Positions 1-11,779 of a stretch of DNA of 64,000 nucleotides are shown piece after piece. This DNA comes from Megalopta genalis. Its lineage: Eukaryota; Arthropoda; Insecta; Hymenoptera; Halictidae. Position 1 is the first letter of the stretch. Every line of letters begins with the position of its first letter. The DNA lies in contig NC_135019.1 of NCBI RefSeq assembly GCF_051020955.1, positions 23,379,375-23,443,374 of the forward strand, written 5' to 3'. The translations under genes and the position numbers were made by a program. Below the pieces are notes generated by a model. The model made no database searches. It was given only the letters and a program-made list of their open reading frames with translations, and had not been told where the DNA came from.

Positions 1-188
1 TACTTTAATTCGCACCGATTTTAACGCAGTTTAGATCGATCGTGCATTAATCGATTTTAATCAGATTGTGAATTTTATATTCCTCAAATCTGTGCTTGCA
101 ATCTGCAATCACTAATATATACGATATATCGATATTTGAAGGCTTATAAATGATTGTTTTATAGACAATAAGAAACTTTTTTTTCTAC

Positions 189-700
189 TGGATTACCTCT
201 CGTATTGGTGTAATCTTTAACGAAAAAGCAGATAGTCTAGCAAAAGAAGCTCACCTTTCTGATGTGTCACCCAATATTCTGGTTCCACGTTCTGATTTTT
301 TCCACAGTTCTAAAAAACAGGCCAGGACGGAGGCAGAAAGACGGATTATCGTAGAAGCTGAATTCAAGGGTACAAAATACTTTGATTGATATTATCAGCC
401 TTCGGTTAATCTATGGTTTTCACGTAGGAATCTTCCCAGGGATTTTATCTGCTGGACAAATAGACTTCGTGCAAATCACGAGTAATTAGCCGCTTCACTC
501 TTTAAAATTAATCTAGCTCCAGAATTAAAATGTCAATGTGAATGCCTAGTGCAGGATTTCAACTATAAAATGTGGTAGTATCCTTACCCTGAAGACAATA
601 GGAACATCTTAGTATGTAAACTATGTAACATGGGCTTCCGACCACCCTACATAATGGTCTTCTTTTTTAGTAATCCATAGGTTACTCCCTTGATATGTAC
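189..700 (+). pseudogene. LINE (I/Jockey-type) 3' remnant: RNase H end and C-terminal tail
   Basis: Translating from 189 gives a sequence starting WITSRIGVIFNEKAD followed by SLAKEA, the C-terminal motif of the RNase H domain of I-type non-LTR retrotransposons (usual form W-I-P-S-H-x-G-I-x-G-N-E-x-A-D). The usual motif histidine is replaced by arginine and the Asp of the AD pair is kept. After a stop near 387 the reading resumes in another frame with NLWFSRRNLPRDF and then a Cys-containing tail (LKCQCECLVQDFNYKMW), the RNA-binding-like tail typical of insect I/R1 elements. At least three stops or frameshifts interrupt it, so it is dead. Only the 3' end is present, as expected from 5' truncation during target-primed reverse transcription. 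The family call is from recognised motifs; the exact clade is uncertain. Confidence 0.8.
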
Positions 701-2257
701 ACCTAAATTTCTAAAAAATACAGTCAACATCTCTAATTAATTTGTACTCAGTACTTAGTAATTCATGTATATACAAATGATATAAATATAAAAATATATA
801 ATTATATATTATAATATATATTACAATATGTGATTATGTATATTATAATATATAATATATAGATATTACAATATGATTGATGTATATATGTGTATATATA
901 CATCATATAATTGCATGTTAATGTAATCGTTAAGACGAGACTATGCCAATTTATTCACTATATGTATTGTTTGTATGCACAACAATGTGGATGCTGCTAA
1001 TAACCCAGCATCGGGTTTTATAGCGTAATAAGAAAAAAAGAAAAAACTCTTCTTATTAGTAGTGCCTCTTTGTTCTCTTGTTTTTATTCCTTGCCTTGAC
1101 TTTTTATTTTCTGATCCTATCGAATTTGTTTGCAGGACTTTTTTCAAATAAATACGCGAATACTCTACAGCTGAGATAATGCGTAAAGTTATATTTTTTC
1201 AGAGTGCTTTGAATTGTATGGAACAGCCACAGAAATATGTCATACTACAGAGACACGGTTTAAAAATATTCACTAAATATAAATAATTTAATAGCACACG
1301 ACTAATTCCATACGAAGAGAAAATTTTTATTCCATTGAAAAACGCTGGTATTATGATTTATTTAAAAAAAAATAATATCCAATGGAGCATCGACATTTTT
1401 TCCCGTAATTGACAAAGAATATTGTTCGTGTTCCAAATAGCTGCGCAATTTTTCAAAGTTATTCGCTCGAACAGATAACATTCGATTCTGGACCAGCGCG
1501 CAACGTGTGGAATCATTTATTATGCCATCTTGTCCCTTAAGTACCACGATTAACATCGCGTAATACTAATACGCATGCATGACTGTATGTCACCACGGAA
1601 GATTAGTGCGTCGGAACTCACGGAATCCACATTCGGAATAGCCAACTGCGTAAACGCGTATTTAATTGCTCGCATTACTGTCGGAACGATGTTAAAACGC
1701 GTCATCGAACTGTATTGACACCGTCGCCGTTCCGCGATTAGTTTACAGGAAAATTATTTACGACACTTAATAAGCTAGTGTGAATTTCTGGTAATTCGAA
1801 ATATTCCGGATGCGAGCAAAATTAATTTCCCGCATGAGTACCTTTGGATTTCGAATAATTCTAGCACAAGGAAGTTAATATGCATTACTATTACCACGTT
1901 GCAGATTTCTACGCGATTATTGCAAATACAAATTAGAAAATTACCAGAAAGAATTTGTATTCTACTTGTTTATATTACTGTTTTTAATTTTCTTATTCTG
2001 TTTCACTTAATTCATATTTTGCCTAACGGAAGTAAAATGGAACTTAAAAATATTCTTTGAATAGAGACTCAAAAATGACTTATCGATTCACGGTAGAAAT
2101 AATATTTTATTTGTTCCTTAATTTATCGAGATCGTTCTTGCCATCGACAAATTAATTACTCCTTTTTTTTAATCTATTAACCATCAATCTTTAAAGAGTT
2201 TTAAAAAACTTTAAACAAATCATTAATTAATGCCGCCGTTTTATTTTATCGTCGAAT
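701..2257. other. AT-rich non-coding stretch
   Basis: No supportable gene. Positions 770-915 are an impure TA-rich tract with short palindromes. 1560-1760 is locally richer in CpG. The short open frames here show no recognisable domain. Confidence 0.5.
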
Positions 2258-2680
2258 GTGGATATGCTAATCCGTATTTATGTTTTCGAGGCGAAATCTT
2301 TATTGTTATTTAAACGATTCGTCTCGAATTTCAGCTTGAAAAGTGATTACAATCGAAAAATCAGCCGTTTCACCGTTTCAATCCGCAACCGTGGAGTGAC
2401 GGTTGATAAACACGAATATTTCCGACACCGTCTGTTATTCGCGTTTAATCGAGGTCGCACCGTGACCAAAGCCATTCGAAACATATGCGCCGTTTATGGA
2501 GAAGGTTCCTTTGTCTGGAGAACGGCTCGCAAACGGTTCGCATGCTTCAAAAGTTACAATTTTAACGTTTATGACCGGTCGCGTTCCATCCGATCGCTCG
2601 GTTTTAATGAAGATTGAATTACCAAATAGGGCACACTGTAATCCACGAAAATTAGCGAACGAAAAATCATACGGGCCACC
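2258..2680 (+). pseudogene. mariner transposase N-terminal helix-turn-helix fragment
   Basis: An open frame of 119 codons (2258-2617) ends in a mariner-type DNA-binding domain. From about residue 52 it reads KHEYFRHRLLFAFNRG, then AIRNICAVYGEG, RTARKRFACFKSYNFN and DRSRSIRSLGFNED. These correspond to the two helix-turn-helix units and the linker that bind the terminal repeat in mariner transposases. The frame stops at 2617, where family members would run on. A +1 frame reads on as ELPNRAHCNPRKLANEK, which resembles the next mariner segment, so a frameshift near 2612 is likely. No DDD catalytic domain follows and no terminal repeats were found. The first about 50 residues are not recognised. 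It is most simply a decayed, 3'-truncated copy, although the roughly 70 uninterrupted HTH codons are notable. Confidence 0.7.
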
Positions 2681-2765
2681 TAACTAACGGGACATTGTGA
2701 AACATACTTTCGACGTGCATGATACCACGCTTTACGATTCGAAAACAAACCTTTCTGAAAATACT

Positions 2766-2890
2766 TATAACATTTTTAAAACAAATTATAATATTTAGAA
2801 ACAAATTGTAACATTTTGAATGTAAATTATAACATTTGGAAACAAATTATAACATTTGAAAACAAATTATAACATTCGAAAACGAACTTT
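2766..2890. repeat. ~20-bp minisatellite
   Basis: Six or so degenerate copies of a unit close to AAACAAATTATAACATTTGA occur head to tail. Copies differ by one to three substitutions. Confidence 0.75.
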
Positions 2891-3637
2891 GGTAAATTAA
2901 TCTTCTTCGAATTTAAATTTTGCACTTTCGATCAATATTATTATTCGTTAACAATACACTGTAAGAATGTTGTAGCATTTGTTTGTGATACAAACTTTTG
3001 CTACAAAAGTTGTATACATTACCGCATAGTTTTAAATCTAATGCGAAAGGAACATTCAACCAAATTGAAAATTTCGAGAACAAAATTCTAAAACAATATT
3101 AAATGCGTACATTGCGAAAATAAAATTGCATCTGATTATTGTTGCTTAATTAATTAATTAGTTCGTATGCATCGGTAGAAAAGCGATATCTACGTCGATT
3201 TGTACGGAATTACTATGTATTTTGTTTTAAATGAAAGCTTACAGAGAATTCTGCACCTAAAGGAACAGCTCGCGCAAGATATGACTAACATATTCATAAG
3301 TTCTAGATTCGAGAATGTTCATAATGTACGAAGCTAACTTGTCAAACCACCGGGACACGGAATTTGTCACGAAACTTTTGGTTATTTACGCTAATTGGTG
3401 CAAGATTAATGGCTGAACTTTTTCCCTTCATATTCTGCACATGAATCTTATTGCTTGTTATACGGTCACCAAAGATTGCTTCGAACGATATCTAAAGAAT
3501 TATATGGAAAACGATGTTTGACTCCCAAGGCAATGATCTTGAAAACGACATCATTTTTATTCAACATCTTTTTCCATATGCACGAGTTATGGTATAGTAA
3601 CTCAGTTCTTGATGAATAATGTAATTGTTTATTAAAC
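2891..3637. other. AT-rich non-coding stretch
   Basis: Nothing recognisable on either strand. Confidence 0.4.
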
Positions 3638-3822
3638 AGAATAATATTTATAAGGTTATAAATATTATTTATGAATTTATAAATATTAATCTTAAACATA
3701 TAAATAATGTTTACAATCTTATAAATGATATTTATAAATTCAAAAATAGTATTTATGAACTCATAAATAATATTCATGAACTCATAAATAATATTTATAA
3801 ACTCATAAATAATGTATTACAG
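3638..3822. repeat. 21-bp minisatellite
   Basis: About eight to nine degenerate copies of a 21-bp unit near TTCATGAACTCATAAATAATA; the last three are nearly identical. Because 21 is a multiple of three, the array keeps frames open on both strands (3466-3777 minus, 3625-3828 plus). Their low-complexity Ile/Asn-rich products should not be read as proteins. Confidence 0.85.
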
Positions 3823-5106
3823 CGTTAGTATATTTTAATCGGGAGAGCGAACGAACAGAGTATCGATTGACCAAAGACCAAAAAAGAAGGAATACAAGCG
3901 CCAGGTAGCGTAATTACTCATAACGTAACAACAACCTTAATCGATAACGATGGGAGCTCACTTTTGTTTCCCTAACATTCCTGATAAGCTTCCTCGTATC
4001 ATTCAAAGTAAAGGAGATGCTTTCAACGAAAATCTTCGATGAATCAGCCCGCACCAATTTAAACCCGAATCTATCCGCTTTAATACAATTTCTCGAACCG
4101 TTCCTAAACCGAGGCTTGACAATCGGCCATTATTATTGCGCGAGAGCAATTTTTACGCAGGCAAACCAATCAAAAGTTTCGCCCTCGAATACGAGGAACG
4201 GCGAACAGTTCCCACAGCGAATTTCGCAAACGTTCTGACTACCGGTACCGCGAGCTATTCTGCGTGCAATTTCGCGATCTCCTTTGTGGCTCGGTCAGTT
4301 TTCAATAAAAATCTTGCACAGATTCCCCTTGAGCAAAAGCGGGATCGGATCCGGCGGGCCCGTTCCTGATCGAAAAATAATGCTGTTCCGCAACAGAGTA
4401 TTAATATCGCGAGGAACACGGCGTGACGCGATTACGAACTTCCTGGTATCCGCGCGTTAGTTTACGTCGAATGTTATTAATATGCATGGGGAACGACGAG
4501 CGAGACGCATCGTGCGCAAGTCCCGAGAAGATTTGCGATCGGCGAACTTCTCTAAAGACGATAGTTCGGTTGGTTTCTAATTTTCCTGTGGTCGAAAAAA
4601 TCGAGGAACGAGGAACAGTGGAGAGAGAAAAACAGCGCGGAATAGCTCTCGCCGTGGCGAGACTGGAATCGCGATGGCGAACGGAGCAATAAATAATACA
4701 AGAAGCCGATGGTGTTTTATGCATTCGAATCGCCGGCCCATTTGTATGCGGCTCACGCCGTTCCCGCCGATGTAAAACCGGGCTCGAAGTTTACCTGATC
4801 GATCGGTTCTCAATTAATTTTTCGAATTACACGAAACCCACCGCCGCTATCGAAGATTCTGCGGCCGGCTCCTGTGACGATCCACAGCGTGCCGCGATTG
4901 ATGAACAATTTATGTGGCCCGCTGGACCGTGAACTGGCATTCTTTGCTTGCATGCGGTGCCCGTGTCTTACTACATGAAAGATGCCAGTTTCGGTATTAA
5001 CCATTTTCATCCACAATCTACGATTGTCAGCTATCACGAATTTTGTTAACTATTTTTGAGATCACTTGCTGATGTACGTGTACAAAGATAAGTAACAAAC
5101 TTTGTA
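3823..5106. other. CpG-rich non-coding block
   Basis: Base composition shifts to clearly higher GC and CpG from about 4000 to 5000. Overlapping open frames exist on both strands (for example 4423-4692 plus, 4401-4724 minus), as expected from few stop codons in GC-richer DNA. None has a recognisable domain. It may be a regulatory or untranslated region of a gene outside this stretch. Confidence 0.4.
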
Positions 5107-5471
5107 TAGAGTGTCCCAAAAGTCACTTTAAATCGGAAAATGAGGGGTCCTAAGGTCATTTGAAATAACTTTTTCCTTAGCGCACATGCAATCTACGGCT
5201 TTGTTTATGAGTTATTAATGAAAGACGCTGACCAATGAGAGACGAGCTCGACTGGCGCAAGGCGGCCGAGTCAACGAGCGAACGAAGTCCAGTTCAAGTC
5301 ATTGGCTCGGCCACCTCACGGCACCTGATCCTGCCTCTCATTGATCACCGTTTTTCATTAATAGCTCGTAAATAAAGCCGCGGATTGCAATTTACGCTAA
5401 GGAAAAAGTTACTTGAAATGACCTCAGGAACCCCTCATTTCTCAATTGTGAGTGATTTTTGGGACACCCTG
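5107..5471. mobile_element. palindromic MITE, copy 1 (CAGGGTGTCCC family)
   Basis: A 365-bp element whose halves are inverted repeats of each other over about 140 bp. The right end is GGGACACCCTG and the left end is its slightly mutated complement. It is flanked by TA on both sides (5105-5106, 5472-5473), the target duplication of Tc1/mariner elements. No coding capacity. A second copy lies at 7322-7664. Confidence 0.88.
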
Positions 5472-7321
5472 TACGATTGACTTTACTATATCGTGAAAGA
5501 TGAAACTCATAATTAACGTCAAAGATTTATAGCTCATGATATTGCTGAAAACATTTTTTAATTAGAAATTGACAGATTCGAATGACACGTGAATTTATTG
5601 TTTTACGTACTGTAGACGAAAAGTTCCCAGGTACTTTTAATTTCTTCGGGAAAGATTGTGTAGTCAAATATTTTATTCGGAGAGATGGAAGAATCAATAC
5701 TTTCTCTTATATTTTTCAAATGTATAACTCTTTTAAACACACTGAAAATGTCTTTGATTTTAGAATGATCGAATTTATTGAAATCGCATGTAGATTGTAA
5801 TTTCCATGTGTATGGAAATATGGTTTGTAATTTCCATTTCCACATTCCACGACAGAGAGTTGAGTAACTAGATCATGTATGATCCATACTGGGTGCTGTA
5901 CCGAAACTCCAGTAAGAATGAAAGATAACTTGTTAATGAAATTTATCTATTGTTGACTTCGTTTTGGAAAAAAATTGATTGTGAATCTTGTATGGAGACT
6001 TGACTGTCGTGTCTGATCAATATTGGCCATATCTACTGGATGTAGGTATGAATAGATGGTGTTGATTAGAATCGTCCACCTCTATGCATTTATCAAAATT
6101 TATTATTTATAATCCGTGGAAACCTAAAAAGATAAAAAATTGCGTAAAAATCCACAGTGTAGTGCATATGTTTTGGACGATAATTGGAAGAATGTATTTC
6201 ACGTAAAAATAAGCAACTTAAAATAGCAAAAGAAGTAAATACATATAAAAATTTATTTTTTTGTGATGAAATATTCTTCTTATTGTAATCAATAAATGAT
6301 ATTAAACAATTATTTTGGAGTTTTGGACTTTCAAAATACAAAGTTAAGTTTGTACGTGTAAAAAATGTAGTCTTTCCATTTACCTTGATACAAAAATCGA
6401 AAAGATCTTTAAGTAGTCGAGAACTTTCCGTCGACAGCATAGATCAGCATATTTGACAAAATGTTTACCGAGTTATTAGATTCCATCGAAAAGAATTCAG
6501 AATCGCTCTTACGTGTCTGTGCTAATATTTACTTTAATCAACGAATTAAAACTGTTTCCAAAGGATAATTCTACTGCCGATACAATAGAAACTTCATAAA
6601 CTTCTACAAATATCAATTTCCTCAAAATATGAAAGAAACGATAATTTATTATACAATGGAATTCATAGCTTTGACTTAATTCAAGCATTAAAAAAAGTGC
6701 AACGAATTACGCAAAGCATTTTTTTCCTCTGGAATATACCATAGTCAATGTTTTTTTAAATAGAAATCGCAGATTGCTTCCAAGCAATTTCAACATCGAT
6801 TTTTTTTAGGAAACAAAGCACAGCACAAAAAAATCAATATGCAGGCTTTCTATTTTCAATTTTCCCATTTATATTTTGCATGGAGTTTTTCAAACCTGAT
6901 TTCGAGGTGACTGATACCTCCTGATATTTTCTCCATTTATTACTAACAAGAAAGGGTTTATTTATTATTTTTGCCTTACTATTACTTTTTACTTATTATT
7001 TTTCACGTATTATTATTTATTTATTGAAAGAAATTGTTGGCATCTAGAAAAGGTTTCTTTTAAATAGGCTTGGCAGTCAATGTGTTAAAGCGAATATAAT
7101 TATAATTTCAATTTTGTGTCAATTCTTTGATGTCTTCGGAGTCAAAATGTCCACTTTTTAATTTTCAAGCTATCTCGTTCCAAAACTTTTAATTAAGCAG
7201 ACGTAATTCCATTTTATAGCTTGAAAAGATCCCATAATTTTCTGCTTACATCTTACTTTTAGCTTGCAACAATCGTTACATAATATCATCATATTCTTTT
7301 TCTAGTCTATTTTTTACCATA
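5472..7321. other. AT-rich non-coding stretch
   Basis: No gene, RNA or repeat recognised. The short frames at 5582-5845 and 6093-6440 have no domain similarity that I can see. Confidence 0.45.
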
Positions 7322-7664
7322 CAGGGTGTATCAAAAGTCATTCGCAATCGGGAAATGAGAGATTCCTGAGGTCATTTGAAGTAACTTTTTCCTTAACGCA
7401 AATGCAATCCGCGGCTTTGTTTACGAGTTATTAAGGAAAAACAGTGACCAATGAGAGCCGAGATCAGTCCACAATGACTGGGCTTCGTCCGCTGATTGAT
7501 TCGGCTATTTTGCGCCTGTCCAGCTCGCCTCTCATTGGTCGCCGTTTTTCGTTAATAACTCGTAAACAAAGTTGCGGTTTGCATTTGCGCTAAGGAAAAA
7601 GTTACTTCAAATTACCTCAGGAACCCCTCATTTCCCGCTTGTACAATAATTTCGGGACACCCTG
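7322..7664. mobile_element. palindromic MITE, copy 2 (CAGGGTGTCCC family)
   Basis: A 343-bp copy of the element at 5107-5471. It shares the ends, the TCATTTGAAGTAACTTTTTC segment and an internal GACCAATGAGAG motif, and has its own TA duplication (7320-7321, 7665-7666). Left and right arms are inverted repeats and the centre differs from copy 1. Confidence 0.9.
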
Positions 7665-9154
7665 TATTATAGAGAATAGATTCTCGGTTAATTGGCGACG
7701 TTCATTATGATTGAAGTATTAATAAAAATGGGATATCATAACTTTACATGTTATGTATTCCTAACAATATTGCTAAGCGTAGTTCGCGAAAAATGTAGTC
7801 GATGAACGTTATGGCGCAACACGAATCAAATGATACATGGTCAGTATCTCTACGACGTGCTCATACGTGGGGAGTCGACGAAAACCGCAAATTCGTAGTG
7901 AAGAATCGAGGAATACGAATGTATTTGATTTTCTCTAAAACCAATGGCAGTATACTACCGGGGTAGTTCCTCGACATTATATATTTCCTGAATTTTCTAG
8001 ACAGAGAATGGCCGGAGTACGTGCAGAAACGGATGACTCAATTATGATGAGAATTGAAGCTCGTAAAATGAACAAACGGATCGAGAGCGTGGAAATTACT
8101 GACCCGTCGCAACAGTTGCCGGAAATTTCTAGATACTGTAGCGAATTTTTTGCGAACGAGTCACACACGAAATATTTAATTATTCTCGATTATCTGGAAA
8201 TTATTCATGTCCGTGTGTCGTTAAAATTGTAAAACGAGCAACAGACATTTACTTCGACAGCAAGAAAAGAGCACGCGATCCCTACGTTTATTAGTCTCTA
8301 ACGTCCAGAAGTGAAACACTTATCAAAAACCATTTGCCTCTAAATTCCATGTAAAATAACTTTGTAAAATGATTCGATGGCTTGTTCTGTCATGTAAAGT
8401 AACAACAATCGTTTAGGATATAAATTGAATAGCTTTTGTAAGAAGTATTTCATTCAGCAAAGTAAACGTTTGCTGAAAAAATGGCGAAGCAATACTATAA
8501 AATAATTAGTTCAATGGTAAGAGAAACTTTAATTTTCTGTTAACGTTTCTTCCAATATTGTCAATTGCTGTGAGCTAATTTCTAAACAGTTGCAACAGTA
8601 CAATGCTACATTTAGTAGCATTGTAGCATTGTTTTCTGCCGATTTGGTATTCACATAAAGTATAACTTCATGTTCACGGTTTAATAAAATTGTTAAACCA
8701 TATCTACGTTTTCTTACCTGCGTAAAATTTATAATTGTACATAAATGGTATATTCAAAGCAGCTTTATCAAATACCACGACGATCAAAACGTGATCGTCG
8801 TAAAATATAAAACCGTCTTCCTGTACAAACATGTACTATGTTGGGAAAACGATGTTCGCGACACCCCAACTACTCAGCGGATTTTATGCACTCGTTTCTA
8901 AATTTAGTATAAAGAAATACCTAGCATCGATGTTTATTATTTTAGAATTTGTCAAAGTGTGCGAATTTGGAATCGCATATATTCGCGCCAAATTAACAGT
9001 ATTTTCGTTTCGCTTTTATCACTGGAGGGCTTCAAAAAATATTTTCCCGTCATATTCCGATGTTTTGGAAATAACGCGTGAAAATGAAAACTTGCATAAA
9101 GAAATGCTGCCTGTTTGTAGATGGAATATCCCGTTGAACATGTCCAAAAATAAT
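7665..9154. other. non-coding stretch with two short hairpins
   Basis: No gene supported. Two short inverted repeats are visible: CAATGCTAC pairing around 8600-8630, and a perfect 10-bp stem ACGACGATCA (8777-8786) with TGATCGTCGT (8792-8801) around a 5-base loop. The open frame at 8831-9202 has no recognisable domain. Confidence 0.4.
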
Positions 9155-9600
9155 GTTCAACTGCAACCGTTCTGGGAATATTCGAATTTTCACATCGTAT
9201 AAAAAGCGATATTAAATAAAAGTTCCGTTCCTGATAAATCAATATTTTGTAAAATGATCTCCGAAAAAAGACAGAATTTGCATAAATATTCAAATTTCAT
9301 GGTTTCATATAAAAATCAATATTAGACAAGAATTCTTAACCGACAAAGCAATATATCGTAAAGTGATTTCTGAAGAGCAGAATTTGCATTTGTACCATAA
9401 TTTCATAACATACGAGAAGCAATATTGAACAAAAATTCTTTAACGTCTTAAAATGATTTCTGAAGAGTACAATTTTCATAAATGTCCAAATTTCAGAATA
9501 TAATGTGAACGTGAAACAAAAATTCTTTACTTATAAAAACGACATTTCGCGAAGCGAAATTCTGGAAACTTTCACAGGAATACCAAATTTCGTAGGAACC
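9155..9600. repeat. degenerate tandem repeat, ~107-bp period
   Basis: About four diverged units share the order: TTCATAA-type segment, GCAATATT, AAAATTCTT, AAATGATTTCTGAAGAG, CAGAATTTGCATAA. Units differ by many substitutions and small indels, so the array is old. Confidence 0.65.
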
Positions 9601-9777
9601 TATGAATAAAGAAGAACTTAACAATGTTGCATAAACGATCCGCTGCGTAATTATTAGGTCGATATCGACATAAAATTATAGCAATGAATGAAAAGATGAT
9701 TCAGTTGTGCTTAACGTGACCTACCGTAACGACACGCCGTCGAGCGGCGCCATCTTGAAAAAGAATCTTCTACTCAC

Positions 9778-9969
9778 GTGTTTCGTGTCCGGGTATCCGG
9801 TGATCTGTTGCAACTTGCTGCTGACCAATTTAGTCCCTGGCTTGGTGGGCTCCTCGCTCTTGTGCCATATCCCGATCACACCGGTAATTATCACCGCCAC
9901 TAACGTAATTATCCCGATCAGCAAGGACAGGGTCACGATCTTGCTACGAGGCGATATTACCATCGCCAT
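9778..9969 (-). CDS. first coding exon of a predicted single-pass membrane protein
   Basis: Reading leftward from an ATG at 9969, 64 codons (MAMVISPRSK...GYPDTKH) run to a strong splice donor, GTGAGT (9772-9777), leaving phase 0. Residues about 12-34 form an uninterrupted hydrophobic helix (LSLLIGIITLVAVIITGVIG) after a short basic N-terminus with Arg and Lys, and are followed by a charged Lys/Glu-rich stretch. That is the plan of a type II signal-anchor protein or the first segment of a larger membrane protein. An in-frame TGA lies 19 codons upstream (10024-10026), so the ATG is a credible start in the context GAAAAATGG. The frame stays open past the donor to 9721, but that extension is probably intron. 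The protein family is not recognised. The remaining exons would lie further left; I could not identify them, so either the intron is large or the exon is orphaned. GC content and CpG are higher than in the flanking DNA. Confidence 0.6.
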
Positions 9970-10176
9970 TTTTCCGCGTCCAGAATCCAGATCCGTCCCC
10001 TGAGCACTTGCGACGTCAAACTTTCAACAAACTGTTCCCACCGACTATCGACGGATCCGAAAATTCTCAATCAATAACTCCGATTAACATCAATATATCA
10101 TTTATGTATACATATATCTAGGTATATGAATATATATTCATTTATGTGTGTGTATATATATATTTCTCTCTCTCTC

Positions 10177-10219
<43 letters not shown>

Positions 10220-11744
10220 GCAGTTTGGAAACGGGAACGTGGTAGATCAACTATAATATTTCTTTGACACGGTCGCACGAGACTGACTGCAACGATTTTT
10301 CCAGTACAGACTCTCGATAGTATTATAACTTTATTATGTCCTCGCATTCGAATATCGACGACGAGTCATCCGTGTCCTCATGGACTCTCCTTGATCTCAT
10401 CTGGCCGCTTCGATTGATCACCAGAGGGACTCGCGGCCTCCGCTGAACCTCTTCGCCAGCAGCTCTCAATGGCACCGGCCTTCGTGTCCCATGCTGCTCG
10501 GAGAATTTCGATTTTTCCCAGTTTCCCCGGAATACTGCTAAGGTTAGTCTCCTAAACGTGGACACTCGTGCGCGCGAGCAGCGGCTCCGGATCAGTTCCG
10601 TTCGACTAGAAGATTTCGATCACGTCCCCCACGTCTGGTTTCCCTTTCGGGAAATTTCCTGCGAATCCCCGCAACTTCTTGGGTATATTACTCGGCCTCA
10701 CGTGCAGCTCGTGTGCGCCAGCAAGTTTAACACTCTCGGTAACTTTCCCGAAACTCGCTCCACCAGGAATTTCTTCGCATCGCCTCCGCGACAGTGTTAT
10801 CCGCGTTTCCCGGACACCCGGTAAACACTCGCGACGTTAACGCGGAGCTGCTATATTGCGAATCGGCGAATCTCCTGTCACCTTTCCAGAGAAGCTTCGC
10901 TCATCTCGAACGCCTCAATTCCTGTATACGCTTCTTCCTCCTCATTTCACGCGGATTCCACGATAGTTCCCGCAAGACGCTCGAAGAAGGTCAAACTGTT
11001 ACGCCAGTCGAAGCTCCGGTATGTTCGTCGACCGATGTTCAAGTCTCACAACGAGATTCGACGTCGACGAATTTCAATTCGACGGAACGCGCGGCTTCTC
11101 GTTTCCATCAATTCCGTGCCTCATAAGTTAACTCTTCGTTCGCGAAGATGGCGCGACTCTTTCAAAATAGACTGTCCGGTTTGTCTCCCAGCTGCGAGAT
11201 TGTTCTCCTCGAGGGGAGATCAAGCTTCGTCTGCGGTCACTTCGTGAACACCCGGTGCACGCTCGCGCGGATCAACAAGTTTAACGGCCGCGAGGAGTCA
11301 ACAACAACTGGTTGCGATAAATTCGTCTGAATAATCAACAATGGACTTCTCTTCGAGAATTGTTACAGCGAAACAGTCGAGCCGAGTCGGTTCTCGACGG
11401 ATAGACTCGTTTTAATGAGACCGCGAAGACAGTTCTCGAGAACCTTTTTCCCTCTACTTCTTGCGCCGTTCCCTCTTGTCCTTCCCGATTCGTCACTTCC
11501 CTTTCATACCTCTTCAAGGCTGGACCTCGTCCCGCAGCAACGAAGCGGATTCAACGGACCCTTGGTTGCCGGGGTGCTCACCTTCCTGGGTGTTAGGAAA
11601 ACAATGAAACCTCACGAATTTTTCATTGCCCCCTGCGACGGGAATTCGAGCGATACTCCCCGTGTTTGGCCTATGTCTGAACTCGCGGATGGACGTCGGA
11701 CAGATTGCGATCGGGCAGAGAGGCTCTCAGGGACTTGGGAATGA
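9970..11744 (-). promoter_or_regulatory. GC/CpG-rich upstream and 5' UTR region of the membrane-protein exon
   Basis: Directly upstream (minus strand) of the exon at 9778-9969. CpG-rich from about 10250 to 11700, with many open frames on both strands but no protein domain. Position and composition suggest a promoter and 5' untranslated region; no transcription start can be fixed by eye. Confidence 0.4.
10165..10215. repeat. TC/GA microsatellite
   Basis: About 25 TC units with one CCC interruption; read as GA on the minus strand, about 200 bases upstream of the ATG at 9969. Confidence 0.95.
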
Positions 11745-11779
11745 TGCTTGGCAACCTCCTTTTGTCAGGAGGACCGCCG

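Noticed and set aside
8008..8232. 74-codon frame starting MAGVRAETDD, considered as an exon of the minus-strand gene region
   Set aside because: Opposite strand to the supported exon and no splice sites or domain recognised.
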